This document shows, in pieces, positions 25,824 through 34,489 of a DNA stretch of 64,000 nucleotides; positions within the stretch are counted from its first letter, which is position 1; each line of letters opens with the position of its first letter. Under the pieces are notes generated by a model, which was given only the letters and a program-made list of their open reading frames with translations, was not told where the DNA came from and ran no database searches. The DNA is from Granulicella sapmiensis (GTDB lineage Bacteria > Acidobacteriota > Terriglobia > Terriglobales > Acidobacteriaceae). Location: assembly GCA_026225395.1 (NCBI GenBank), contig JAMFSR010000029.1, positions 62,001 to 126,000 of the forward strand, written 5' to 3'. A program made the position numbers and the translations under genes.

Positions 25824-26849
25824 TTGCCGCCGCACTCCGCGTACCTTCGTCGCCTGCTCAGCACGGCTATTGCCGTGGCACTCCTCGGCGGCGTGTCATC
25901 CGTTGGCTGCCAGACCAACACCACAACCCCGAAGTCCTCGCGCAACTCCACCGCACTCTTTGAGGATCTCGCCGCGCTCGACGGCCGTCCTCTTGAAGAC
26001 AACAGCGACCTGCTGCCCGGCACCTACCCCATCGTCCGCGGCCTCAACGCCTCCATGGTCACCAGCTCCCAGCATGACACCTCGGCCGGCTGGTCCAGCC
26101 AGTTCGAACCCAACGTCTCCTTCCGCTTCAATCGTCACTTCAGCGTCAACGTCGACATCCCCGTCTTCACCTACCTCCTCACCTCACAGGTGGTCAACAT
26201 CCTGAACAAGTCCGGCACCGTCACCGGACAGGAGACCGTTTACCACACCAAGAGCATGGTCTTCGGCGACACCGCTATGACCGGCGAGTTCGAGCTACAC
26301 CCCCGCGCCTTCGACTACGATCTCGCCGTCACCGTAGCCGCCCCCACCGGCGACTACATCAACGGCGTCGGCGCTGGCGTCTACACCTTCGCCATCAACA
26401 ACCGCTTCGAGCGCTCCGCACGCTACTGGCTCACGCCAGACCTCGAACTGGGCATCTGCAACAGCTCCAACCTCAACAACCCCGTCGTCCACAAGAGCTA
26501 CACCGACGTGGGAACAAACGCCCACTTCCAGGTCGGCCTGGGCTTCAATCTTCTCCGCCGCGCCACCTTCACCGCCGAAGCCTACGAAGACCTTCCCCTC
26601 GGCACGCAAACCGTCATTTCCACCACCATCAAAGGCAAGAAGGGCAAGCAGACAACCGTCACCACGACCTCGCAGGAAAGCCTTGGCGAAGACAACGGTT
26701 TCTTGAGTGCGCTGCGGATTCCGCTCTCGCGCCAGGTCACGCTGACCGGTTTCTACAACCGTTCCCTGCGCGACCATGACGACACAGTCGGCTTCTCCTT
26801 CACTTTTCTGTTCCGCACCCCACGCCAGCCGATCAACATTCTGGAATGA
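25824..26849 (+). CDS. Exported outer-membrane-like beta protein, hypothetical
   Basis: About 341 aa from a likely TTG start at 25824 (GGGAAA upstream); an in-frame codon at 25767 would lengthen it by 19 residues. A hydrophobic segment ending in SSVGC suggests an export signal, with only a weak lipobox. The rest is strand-rich with aromatic ends (FRFNRHFSVNVDIPVFTYLL, LGFNLLRRATFTAEAYEDL, TLTGFYNRSLRDHDDTVGFSF), as in transporter-like outer-membrane barrels. No family name is secure. An unusually basic KGKKGKQ stretch lies near residue 275. Confidence 0.6.
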   Translation: MPPHSAYLRRLLSTAIAVALLGGVSSVGCQTNTTTPKSSRNSTALFEDLAALDGRPLEDNSDLLPGTYPIVRGLNASMVTSSQHDTSAGWSSQFEPNVSFRFNRHFSVNVDIPVFTYLLTSQVVNILNKSGTVTGQETVYHTKSMVFGDTAMTGEFELHPRAFDYDLAVTVAAPTGDYINGVGAGVYTFAINNRFERSARYWLTPDLELGICNSSNLNNPVVHKSYTDVGTNAHFQVGLGFNLLRRATFTAEAYEDLPLGTQTVISTTIKGKKGKQTTVTTTSQESLGEDNGFLSALRIPLSRQVTLTGFYNRSLRDHDDTVGFSFTFLFRTPRQPINILE

Positions 26850-26887
26850 CCTGGCTGGCCGCCGCCGCGCCTCTGTCTGCTGCCTCG

Positions 26888-27478
26888 CTACTTGGCACTC
26901 GCCGGCGGCACAATCCCATTCATCCTTAGATACTCCACCATCTGCCCGTAGTGGTCATACCCATGCGCCACGCCGAAGGCAGCCAGCGTCGCCCGCGTGT
27001 TCATGCCATCCGCGCCCTTGATGGGCTCAAAAGCATTCTTCGCAGTGATCGTCGCAATGGCCTTATGCGCAAATGCCAAGGACATCTCAAGCGCCATCAC
27101 CGCTTCGTCCTTCTTCACCATCTTGTCGACCTTGCTCATGTCCATGTCGGGCTTCAAACCGCTCAGCGTCGAGTAGAAGTAATAATTCGCCTCCGCCACA
27201 TGCGCCACCTGCTGACCGAACGTCCGCACCGTATCGAACTTCTCCGGGCTCGCCGGCACAAAGATCGCCGCACTCGGCGCGAAGTCATACCTGTCCGCCG
27301 GCATGGCCTTGGCGGCAGGCACCACTTCTTTTTCGAACAGCGTCAACATCACATCCAGAGACTGCGCTGGTGTCGCGACACTACCAATTGCTGCATTCTG
27401 TCCACCCGCCGTCTGGGCCGTCGCCACCAGTGAACAAGCACCCACTACCAACGCCATAACCAGCGACCGAATCCGCAT
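26888..27478 (-). CDS. Exported DinB-family protein
   Basis: The 196-aa protein has a signal peptide (MRIRSLVMALVVGACSLVATAQ) followed by a DinB four-helix fold: 'FGQQVAHVAEANYYFYS' supplies the first His and 'GVAHGYDHYGQMVEYLRMNGIVPPAS' the last pair. ATG 27478 has GAGGTG 5 nt upstream. Secreted DinB proteins of this kind are frequent in Acidobacteriota; the reaction is unknown. Confidence 0.8.
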   Translation of the reverse strand: MRIRSLVMALVVGACSLVATAQTAGGQNAAIGSVATPAQSLDVMLTLFEKEVVPAAKAMPADRYDFAPSAAIFVPASPEKFDTVRTFGQQVAHVAEANYYFYSTLSGLKPDMDMSKVDKMVKKDEAVMALEMSLAFAHKAIATITAKNAFEPIKGADGMNTRATLAAFGVAHGYDHYGQMVEYLRMNGIVPPASAK

Positions 27479-27537
27479 CTTGCACCTCAATAAGTTTGAT
27501 TTCCGAAGCGCCACAAGCCTATCAGAACCTTCACTCT

Positions 27538-28608
27538 CTACGGCTGTTTCGGCACGCCATGCGTCACATGTTTCAGCAGAAACTCCTGGAACAACGTGCC
27601 GATTGCACCCTCCGCAATGCCCAGAAATGTATTCGCAATCGTCACCTGCGCGCTATGCCGATCGTCCTTCGGGTAATACAACGCCGAAACTCCTGCCGCC
27701 CCGAGGTTTCCAAACACGTTCGAGAAGTTAGGCTGCCGCTTCCCGTTGTCGCCCTTGCAAACCACGGTGGTCGAGATCGCATACAACGCCCGCTTCACCA
27801 CGTTCCCATGCCCCATGTAGAAGTACCGTGGGTCCTGGTGAAACAGTGACGGGAACACCGCCGCACCCAGGAACGTGGCATCCACGCGGTCGGCGTAGGT
27901 CGAAGCATAGCGCTTGGCATAGCCGCCGAACTGCTGCCCATAGCTGGCAAAGTCGTTGTCCGCCTGTTCGATGCCCGCCGTGATGCCGGTCGTAAAGAAT
28001 GTCAGCGGATCGCGGCTCACCACCAGTGCCAGTTTGAACTTCTGCTTCTTCGTTAGCGGCTGGGCATGCGGAACATAGCTCACGAAGAAGTTCGGCAGAA
28101 TCCCCAGGATTCGCTGATGCTCTTCCGCCGTGATCTGCTGCTCCGCAAGGTCCTCCACGGTGATCGCATCCACTGCGGAGGTCAGCGCCTCAACACCAAG
28201 CTCGACCGTCTTCAGTGTCACCTCTTCGCCCGCATGGACCTCGACGTCTTCCACCTTCCAGGAAGAGAACCCGCGCGCCGCAATCCGCACCACATACTTC
28301 CCCGGAGCAACGCCGCTAAAGCTATAACCACCCGAAGCATCCGTCACTTCCGTGAGGCTGGCCTTCGTAGCCGTATTCTCCAGTACCACCTTCGCCGCCG
28401 GGATCGCGGCATCGTCCGTATCGGCGATTACTCCCAGAACCGTTCCGGCCAGCAACGTCGTGCTCGGAGCTTGTGGCAGGCCCGCTTCAACGCTCGCCGC
28501 CTGTGCCTGTGCGAACACGGTCCCACCAAAAGCACTCAGAGCCACCCAGGAGACACACGCAAGAAAGGCACGCCTACTTTCGCTGCTCCTTCGTCTGCCA
28601 CACTCCAT
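27538..28608 (-). CDS. Exported protein with carboxypeptidase regulatory-like domain
   Basis: The 356-aa protein has an N-terminal signal ending about AFGGTVFAQAQA. A carboxypeptidase-regulatory-like beta-sandwich follows (about 60-125; 'GVIADTDDAAIPAAKVVLENTATKAS' and 'GGYSFSGVAPGKYVVRIAARGF'). The remaining C-terminal region of about 200 aa has Gly/Tyr-rich segments that may associate with the outer membrane. ATG 28608 was chosen for the signal peptide. Such plug-like domains often precede TonB-dependent barrels, but this protein is too short for one. Confidence 0.72.
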   Translation of the reverse strand: MECGRRRSSESRRAFLACVSWVALSAFGGTVFAQAQAASVEAGLPQAPSTTLLAGTVLGVIADTDDAAIPAAKVVLENTATKASLTEVTDASGGYSFSGVAPGKYVVRIAARGFSSWKVEDVEVHAGEEVTLKTVELGVEALTSAVDAITVEDLAEQQITAEEHQRILGILPNFFVSYVPHAQPLTKKQKFKLALVVSRDPLTFFTTGITAGIEQADNDFASYGQQFGGYAKRYASTYADRVDATFLGAAVFPSLFHQDPRYFYMGHGNVVKRALYAISTTVVCKGDNGKRQPNFSNVFGNLGAAGVSALYYPKDDRHSAQVTIANTFLGIAEGAIGTLFQEFLLKHVTHGVPKQP

Positions 28609-28716
28609 TAGAGCCCCGTCCTCGCCTGAGTCAAATGTTCCAAACCAACAAGATAACAACGAAATGATTGAGACTGACAGACTACATCCAAGCGCTCGTC
28701 TTTGAGGGAGCGAATC

Positions 28717-29667
28717 TCAAACCAGATCCAGCTCCCACTCCTGCCCGATCAAATCCTTACCAAAACTATGATGCGGTTCTTCCTTCACCAGTCGAAACCC
28801 CGCCTTCCCGTATATCCGGTGCGCGGCGCCAAGAATGCTCTGCGTCCACAACACCACCTTCTTGTAGCCCACGCCCCGCGCAAACCGGATGCACTCCTGC
28901 ACAAGCGCGTCTCCCAGTCCCAGTCCTCGTGCGCTGGTTTCCACAAACAGTAGCCGCAGCTTCGCCGTGTCCAGCTCGCTCGGATGCTTCACCAGAAAAA
29001 TATGCCCCACGCGATGCCCTTCCACCTCTGCAATCCAGCACAGCTCCCGCACAGGATCGAACTTCGCCAGGAACTCGCTCACAATTTGAGCCACCAGCGC
29101 TTCGAATCCTCCATCCCAGCCAAACTGCTCGGCATACCCCACACTCTCGCTCTGCACCACCCACCCCATATCTCCAATGCGATGCGGCCGCAACACAAAT
29201 GCCCTCGGCTTTTCTTTCTTCTCCAGCATCGCTTTCATCTTCACCATGCATCCCACCAGTGCCTTACGCGACGTCGGCGTCAGCGCCTCCAGCACCCCGC
29301 GCGCCTGCTTATCCGAACGTGCGTTGAGTTTTTTAAATGCGGCCCTGCCCTTGGCCGTCAGCATCAACTCCACCGACCGCGCATCCTCTACCGAAGCCTT
29401 CCGCTTCAGCAGTCCCTCACGCTCAAACTTGCCCACGATCCGGCTCACATACCCCGCGTCCATCACCAACCCATCCACCAGATCGCTCGCCCGAGGCGCT
29501 TCCCGGTTCGCCAGCTCATACAACACCCGCGCCTCAGCCAGGCTGAACTCGCTCTCCAGCAACCCCTCATTGAGCGTCCCGAGATACTGCGTGTACATGC
29601 GGTTGAAGCGGCGAAACACCGCCATGTCATTCGTCAACGATTCCGAAAATACGTCCGCTTGTCCCAT
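28717..29667 (-). CDS. MarR-family regulator fused to GNAT acetyltransferase
   Basis: The 316-aa fusion has a MarR winged helix (about 20-145; 'LANREAPRASDLVDGLVMDAGYVSRIVGKFEREGLLKRKASVEDAR'), then a GNAT domain (about 155-310). The GNAT acetyl-CoA loop reads 'TSARGLGLGDALVQECIRFA', followed by 'YKKVVLWTQSILGAAHRIYGKAGFRLV'. This architecture is a known bacterial combination, probably coupling metabolite acetylation to transcription control. The start at 29667 faces the cysteine desulfurase gene 74 bp away, which is the likely target region. Confidence 0.9.
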   Translation of the reverse strand: MGQADVFSESLTNDMAVFRRFNRMYTQYLGTLNEGLLESEFSLAEARVLYELANREAPRASDLVDGLVMDAGYVSRIVGKFEREGLLKRKASVEDARSVELMLTAKGRAAFKKLNARSDKQARGVLEALTPTSRKALVGCMVKMKAMLEKKEKPRAFVLRPHRIGDMGWVVQSESVGYAEQFGWDGGFEALVAQIVSEFLAKFDPVRELCWIAEVEGHRVGHIFLVKHPSELDTAKLRLLFVETSARGLGLGDALVQECIRFARGVGYKKVVLWTQSILGAAHRIYGKAGFRLVKEEPHHSFGKDLIGQEWELDLV

Positions 29668-29740
29668 GAAAAAGAATCAAATAATTTAGTTGATTCTGTC
29701 AACTATCGCGACTCCTTCCGCAAACCACTAAAATCAACCC

Positions 29741-30922
29741 ATGCAGCGCATCTACCTCGACGCGAACGCCACAACCCCCGTCCTGCCCGAGGTCGTCGAC
29801 GCTATGCGCCCTTTCTGGACCGAAACCTTCGGCAATCCCAGCTCCGCCCACCAGTCAGGCCAACGCACCCGCTCCGCCGTCGAGCACGCCCGTGCCTCCG
29901 TCGCCACACTGCTCCACTGCGTTGCGAAGGAGGTCGTCTTCACCTCCGGCGGCACCGAAAGCGATAACCTCGCGCTCTCCGGCATCCTGCAGCCCTTCCT
30001 CGACTCCGGCGAATCCGCACACCTCATTACCACCCAGATCGAGCACCACGCCGTCCTCTACGCCGCCGAGTCACTCGAACGTCGCGGCATCGAAGTCACT
30101 TACATCGCACCCACCCGCGAAGGCCTCATCGACCCAACAACCGTAGAAGCCGCGCTCAAGCCTCACACCAAACTCGTCTCCGTCATGCTGGCCAACAACG
30201 AGACCGGCGCAATCCAGCCCGTCGGCAAAATCGCCCGCCTCGTCAAGGAATTCGCCGAACACCACGCCACAAAGATTCTCGTCCACACCGACGCCGTCCA
30301 GGCCGCCGCCAAGCTCCCCATCGACCTCCCCGGTGAGTTCAAAAACGTCGACCTGCTCTCACTCTCCGGCCACAAGATGTACGCGCCCCAGGGCACCGGC
30401 GTCCTCTTCGTCCGCAAAGGCGTTCAGCTGGCCCCACTCTTCCACGGAGGCCCCCACGAGCGCCAGCGACGCGCCGGCACCGAAAACGTCCCCGGCATCG
30501 TAGCCCTCGGCCGCGCGGCCGAACTCGCGACGCAATCGCTCGAAGACGCGTCTCGCATCTCGAACCTCGCCACTCTCCGCGACCGCCTCGAAACGACCCT
30601 CCTCGCCACCATCCCCAACGCCCACGCGAACGCGGCAAACTCCCTACGCGTCCCCAACACCACCAACATCCGCTTCGACGGCATCGACGCCGAATCCCTC
30701 CTCATCGCGCTCGACATGCAGGGCATCGCCGCCAGCTTCGGCGCCGCCTGCCAGTCCGGAGCCACCGAGCCCTCCCACGTCCTCCTCGCCATGGGCCTCA
30801 CCCCCACCGAAGCCCGTAGTAGCCTGCGCCTCTCGCTCTCCCGCCTTACGACGGCTGAAGAGATCGACCGCGCCCTCGAAATCATTCCCGCAGCGGTCAC
30901 AAGACTTCGCAGCCTGCAATAA
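29741..30922 (+). CDS. Cysteine desulfurase (NifS/IscS family)
   Basis: PLP enzyme that takes sulfur from cysteine for Fe-S clusters and thiolated cofactors. Visible features: 'YLDANATTPVLPEV' at the N-terminus, 'FTSGGTESDNLAL' (phosphate-binding), 'LVSVMLANNETGAIQPV', the PLP lysine in 'SLSGHKMYAPQGTG', and 'GAACQSGATEPSHVL', whose Cys is the likely persulfide carrier. The 393-aa length is normal. No iscU or sufU lies beside it. A terminator hairpin follows the stop. Confidence 0.93.
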   Translation: MQRIYLDANATTPVLPEVVDAMRPFWTETFGNPSSAHQSGQRTRSAVEHARASVATLLHCVAKEVVFTSGGTESDNLALSGILQPFLDSGESAHLITTQIEHHAVLYAAESLERRGIEVTYIAPTREGLIDPTTVEAALKPHTKLVSVMLANNETGAIQPVGKIARLVKEFAEHHATKILVHTDAVQAAAKLPIDLPGEFKNVDLLSLSGHKMYAPQGTGVLFVRKGVQLAPLFHGGPHERQRRAGTENVPGIVALGRAAELATQSLEDASRISNLATLRDRLETTLLATIPNAHANAANSLRVPNTTNIRFDGIDAESLLIALDMQGIAASFGAACQSGATEPSHVLLAMGLTPTEARSSLRLSLSRLTTAEEIDRALEIIPAAVTRLRSLQ

Positions 30923-30924
30923 AA

Positions 30925-30945
30925 ACGCCGCCCATTCGGCGGCGT
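30925..30945. terminator. Intrinsic terminator between convergent genes
   Basis: ACGCCGCC and GGCGGCGT form an 8-bp stem with a 5-nt loop. AAAAA precedes it for minus-strand use and TCTCTT follows for plus-strand use. Confidence 0.82.
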
Positions 30946-30968
30946 CTCTTGCAATTCAGACCGGCCAG

Positions 30969-31268
30969 CTACGCAGCGCGTTCTGCTTCCAAAATGGCAT
31001 GAACAGCCTTGCTCAGATACTCCTCTGCACCTAAACCCTGTTTCGCGGCAATCTCTTTTACCTTCGCTAAATCTGCATTGGACATAGGCAGCGAAACAAA
31101 CGCGTCCGGCAAGATCAGGTTGTGATCTTCAAGCAACATGTCGCGGACGCTGCGAATCTTTCCTTCCGCGGCGGAGGCGGCGAAATCATCGCTCACTTCT
31201 TTGCGGTGGTCATACCACCAATCGGCTTCTTCCTTCTCGGAAGCAAACTCTGGAAGATTGAGTGCCAT
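30969..31268 (-). CDS. BrnA/CopG-type antitoxin
   Basis: The 99-aa protein has the N-terminal pattern seen in BrnA-like antitoxins (PEFASEKEEADWWYDHRKEV) and a C-terminal ribbon-helix-helix-like segment (VSLPMSNADLAKVKEIAAKQGLGAEEYLSKAVHAIL). It starts 2 nt after the BrnT-like stop, with AAGGAGG before ATG 31268 overlapping that stop; a GTG at 31271 is possible. Toxin-first order is the usual BrnT-BrnA arrangement. Expected role: DNA-binding neutraliser and autorepressor. Confidence 0.75.
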   Translation of the reverse strand: MALNLPEFASEKEEADWWYDHRKEVSDDFAASAAEGKIRSVRDMLLEDHNLILPDAFVSLPMSNADLAKVKEIAAKQGLGAEEYLSKAVHAILEAERAA

Positions 31269-31270
31269 CA

Positions 31271-31555
31271 CTACCTCCTTGCCTGAAACGTGTTCCTATC
31301 CTTACGCCTAGCAGTATAAGCCGTTACCGTCCGGATAGCACCACGCCGAATGATGTAGGCGATCATCAGGAGCCTGCCCTCGGCCGTTCTGCCCAGCATG
31401 GAATACCGCATTTCACCGAACCGGATTCCATGCTCTTTGATGATAGCGAAAGGATCAAGAAACGCCTCTTCCACTTCCTTCGGAAGTACATCGTGGCGCG
31501 CAATGTGTTCTACATTCGCATCATCCCAATCAAACTTTGCAATCCGCGGACTCAT
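31271..31555 (-). CDS. brnT: BrnT family ribonuclease toxin
   Basis: A 94-aa RelE-fold toxin of the BrnT type. It shows 'KFDWDDANVEHIARHDVLPKEVEEAFLDPF' at the N-terminus, 'RYSMLGRTAEGRLLMIAYIIR' in the middle and 'RTVTAYTARRKDRNTF' at the end, where family members keep the Arg/Ala/R-K pattern. It starts only 6 nt after the stop of the KimA-like permease and has no strong ribosome-binding site of its own. It may therefore be transcribed and translated behind the permease as well as from its own promoter. Confidence 0.85.
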   Translation of the reverse strand: MSPRIAKFDWDDANVEHIARHDVLPKEVEEAFLDPFAIIKEHGIRFGEMRYSMLGRTAEGRLLMIAYIIRRGAIRTVTAYTARRKDRNTFQARR

Positions 31556-31561
31556 CTATCG

Positions 31562-33460
31562 CTACAGATACCACGGAATATTCACCACCACGATCCTCTG
31601 ATTCCCCTTCAATAGCAGCAGCAGCTTCAGCAACTGCACCCTCTGGTTGTGCAGCAGATTCTCCCACCAGTGCTTCACGACCAACTCCGGCAGCAGCACA
31701 GCGATCTTCCGTCCAGGATTCTCATCCTCCAGCTTCAGCACATAGTCCATCAGCGGCGAAAGAATCGTCCGGTAGTTGCTCTTCACAGTCACCAACTCCG
31801 GTTCGGACATATTGTGTTCCCGCACCGGCCGCAGCACCATCTCTTCCCACACAGCGCCAACGGCATCAGCATCGTCCGAGTCCACATGGATCACCTTCAC
31901 CACCGGGCTCATCAGCATTCCAAAGCGCATCGCCTTCTCGGTAATCTTGTCCCAGCGTGCCATCGGGATCACCACGATCGGCGGTTCCAGCCCCGTCAGC
32001 CGCAGCGGCGTCGGATCAAGCGTTTCCAGGTGGACGCGCGAATAATGCCGCTTCACCGCCAGCATGATCCAGATCAGGAACGGCACCAGCAGCGCGGTCA
32101 CCCACGCGCCATGGATAAACTTCGTCACCAGGATGATCATGAGGCTGATGCCCGTTGCCACCGCGCCCAGTCCGTTGACGAACATTTTCACATGCCGGTG
32201 CGGCGCATCCATCGTCTTGTGCCAGTGCCTCACCATCCCGGCCTGGCTCAGCGTGAATGCCAGGAACGCTCCAATCGCATACAACGGAATCAAAGCATCC
32301 GTCACGCCATTGAAGATGATCAGAATCAGCGCCGTAAACCCAGTCAGTGCATAGATGCCATGCGAGAACAACAGCCGCCGCCCCTTCAGGATGAACACAT
32401 GCGGCAGATAATCCTTGATCGCAATCGCTCGCGCCATGCGCGGAAAGTCCGCAAACGCCGTGTTCGCGCTGAACGAGAGCGCCGCCAGCACGCCACCCAT
32501 CGTCAAAAAGTAAAACCATCCCCGCCCGAATACCGCCGCTACTTCAATCGAAAGCACGCTCTGGTAGTTGTGCGCATCCGAGTCCATCGCCGTTACGCCA
32601 TACGCCCGAGCCACATAGCTCAACCCAAACAACAGGATGATCAGGATGCCGATGATCACCGTCAGCGTACGGTTCGCATTCGCGCTGCGCGGCTCCTTGA
32701 ACGCCGTCACGCCGTTTGAGACAGCCTCAACACCCGTCATCGCAGCGCAACCGTTGGAAAAAGCCTTCAGCAGCAGAAACACAATCAGCCACCCACTCAG
32801 GTGCTCCAGCTTCGTCATGTCTTCGGGAGGCGGCGGCGCCAGCGCTATAGGATGTCCATTCGCAATTACCGAGTGATACACGCCGACGCCGATCGTGATC
32901 AGCAACGTGCCCACAAAGATAAACGTCGGCAGCATGAAAACCGCACCCGTCTCCTTCACACCGCGCATGTTGACGATGGCGATCCCCACCAGGATCAAAA
33001 GACACATCGCCAACTGATAGTGATGCAATGTCGGCCCGTACTTCGTCTCCGAAAACGCGCTCACCAGCGCCGTGACACCGGCTGAAATACCCACCGCCGC
33101 CGTCAGGATGTAATCGATCATCAGGGCAGCCGCGGCAAACAGCCCGGCCTTGTCTCCGAGATTCTCGCTCGCCACCGTAAACGACCCGCCACCGTTCGGA
33201 TACGCCTGAATCGTCTGCCGGTAGCTGAAATAAAGAATCGTCAGCAGGGTAAGGATGAATCCAAAGATCGGCAGCAGATAGTGCTGCACGCCGTAAAACC
33301 CTAACGGAATCAGCAAAGCCATGGCCGCTTCCGGTCCATACGCCGCGCTGGTCAAACCATCAAGCCCGAAAATCGGAATTCCTGCCGCTACGCCAATCTG
33401 CTCTGCATGGGCTTCATTGCTTGCTAACGGCTTACCAAACAGTACGTCAAAAAAACTCAT
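31562..33460 (-). CDS. KimA-like APC-family potassium permease
   Basis: 632-aa integral membrane protein. Residues 1-470 hold about 12 helices with 'GLDGLTSAAYGPEAAM' near the start, 'YPNGGGSFTVASENLG' and 'SANTAFADFPRMARAIAIKDYLP', features shared with the KimA (YdaO) potassium importer group. About 480-632 form a cytoplasmic C-terminal domain, which in KimA is the c-di-AMP-binding regulatory part. Substrate (K+ rather than an amino acid) is inferred from family resemblance. No ydaO-type riboswitch is evident upstream. Confidence 0.78.
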   Translation of the reverse strand: MSFFDVLFGKPLASNEAHAEQIGVAAGIPIFGLDGLTSAAYGPEAAMALLIPLGFYGVQHYLLPIFGFILTLLTILYFSYRQTIQAYPNGGGSFTVASENLGDKAGLFAAAALMIDYILTAAVGISAGVTALVSAFSETKYGPTLHHYQLAMCLLILVGIAIVNMRGVKETGAVFMLPTFIFVGTLLITIGVGVYHSVIANGHPIALAPPPPEDMTKLEHLSGWLIVFLLLKAFSNGCAAMTGVEAVSNGVTAFKEPRSANANRTLTVIIGILIILLFGLSYVARAYGVTAMDSDAHNYQSVLSIEVAAVFGRGWFYFLTMGGVLAALSFSANTAFADFPRMARAIAIKDYLPHVFILKGRRLLFSHGIYALTGFTALILIIFNGVTDALIPLYAIGAFLAFTLSQAGMVRHWHKTMDAPHRHVKMFVNGLGAVATGISLMIILVTKFIHGAWVTALLVPFLIWIMLAVKRHYSRVHLETLDPTPLRLTGLEPPIVVIPMARWDKITEKAMRFGMLMSPVVKVIHVDSDDADAVGAVWEEMVLRPVREHNMSEPELVTVKSNYRTILSPLMDYVLKLEDENPGRKIAVLLPELVVKHWWENLLHNQRVQLLKLLLLLKGNQRIVVVNIPWYL

Positions 33461-33625
33461 GCCTCACTAAACCTCGGACGTCCACAAGACGCACCGATAA
33501 ATATCCTACGCTTACCTGTCAAACAGCCCAAAGGAAAACCCGGGTTTTACGGCTTTCTTACAACTTTTAAGGCAGCAGAAACCTACTGCGCCGCCCGCGA
33601 CGCCATCGGAAACAGTCCCGTCCGC

Positions 33626-34480
33626 TCAGGCCTCGATTTTGCGCAGATACGCAAAGCTTTCGCTCATGCTTTCAATTACCGGCCCGGCCGTTTCATCCTG
33701 ATCCAGGAACGCATACCGGATCCCCTGCCGCTTGGCCTGCGCGATCAGCTTCGTCCAGTCGATCGTCCCCTTGCCCAGCTCGGTAAAGTGTTCCGCGCTC
33801 GGCCCCATCTCATAGCCCACCGGCGCTCCGGCCGTCCGGTCCTTCAAATGGATCACCCGCGCCCTGTCCGCATACTTCGCCAGCATGGCCGAGGGATCCT
33901 GCCCCGCCTGCGTCAGCCAGTACAGATCGAACTCCATCTTCACCAGCCTTGCATCGGTATGGCCCATCAGCGTTTGCCACCCGGTCACGCCACCTTCCAG
34001 CGGTTTGAACTCATAGCAATGGTTGTGAAACAGGAACTCCATCCCCGCCCCATGTACGGCCGCACCCCAACGATTGAAGTCATCCGCCGCCTTCACAAAT
34101 CCACCTACGGATGTCCACTGCTCCTTCGGCAGCATCGGACAAACCATGTACTTCAACCCCAGCGCCCGGCCATACTCAATCTTCGATTCGAAACCCGCAT
34201 AGTCAAAGTGCCCTGAAGCCAGCCCCAAACCCGCATCCGCCACCATCTGCTTTAGCTCCGCTGCCGGACGGTCATACACAATCGGATACAGCTCCACCTG
34301 AGCAAACCCCACCTGCCGAATCGCCTTCAGGATCCCCACGAGGTCCTTCACCGCCTGCCGACGCACCATGAACAGCTGCACGCCATAGATCATGCCACCA
34401 TCAGCCGCAAACCCGGGCCCTGAAAATCCAAGCGCACACCCAGCCATCCCAGCCATCCGAACCAATTCACGACGCGTCAT
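33626..34480 (-). CDS. Exported sugar phosphate isomerase/epimerase-like TIM barrel
   Basis: The 284-aa xylose-isomerase-like TIM-barrel protein has a twin-arginine-type export signal (MTRRELVRMAGMAGCALGFSG). Metal-site segments typical of the AP-endonuclease-2 fold include 'GLASGHFDYAG', 'EFLFHNHCYEF', 'VKMEFDLYWLTQAG' and 'RVIHLKDR'. ATG 34480 follows AGGAGG at 5 nt. The VOC gene lies 9 nt upstream on the same strand, so the two form a unit. Substrate unknown, likely a sugar or cyclitol. Confidence 0.82.
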   Translation of the reverse strand: MTRRELVRMAGMAGCALGFSGPGFAADGGMIYGVQLFMVRRQAVKDLVGILKAIRQVGFAQVELYPIVYDRPAAELKQMVADAGLGLASGHFDYAGFESKIEYGRALGLKYMVCPMLPKEQWTSVGGFVKAADDFNRWGAAVHGAGMEFLFHNHCYEFKPLEGGVTGWQTLMGHTDARLVKMEFDLYWLTQAGQDPSAMLAKYADRARVIHLKDRTAGAPVGYEMGPSAEHFTELGKGTIDWTKLIAQAKRQGIRYAFLDQDETAGPVIESMSESFAYLRKIEA

Positions 34481-34489
34481 CACAACCTC

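Noticed and set aside
33461..33625. c-di-AMP (ydaO-type) riboswitch before the KimA-like permease
   Set aside because: The spacer is about 165 bp and I cannot recognise the conserved core; only short A/T-rich runs are visible.
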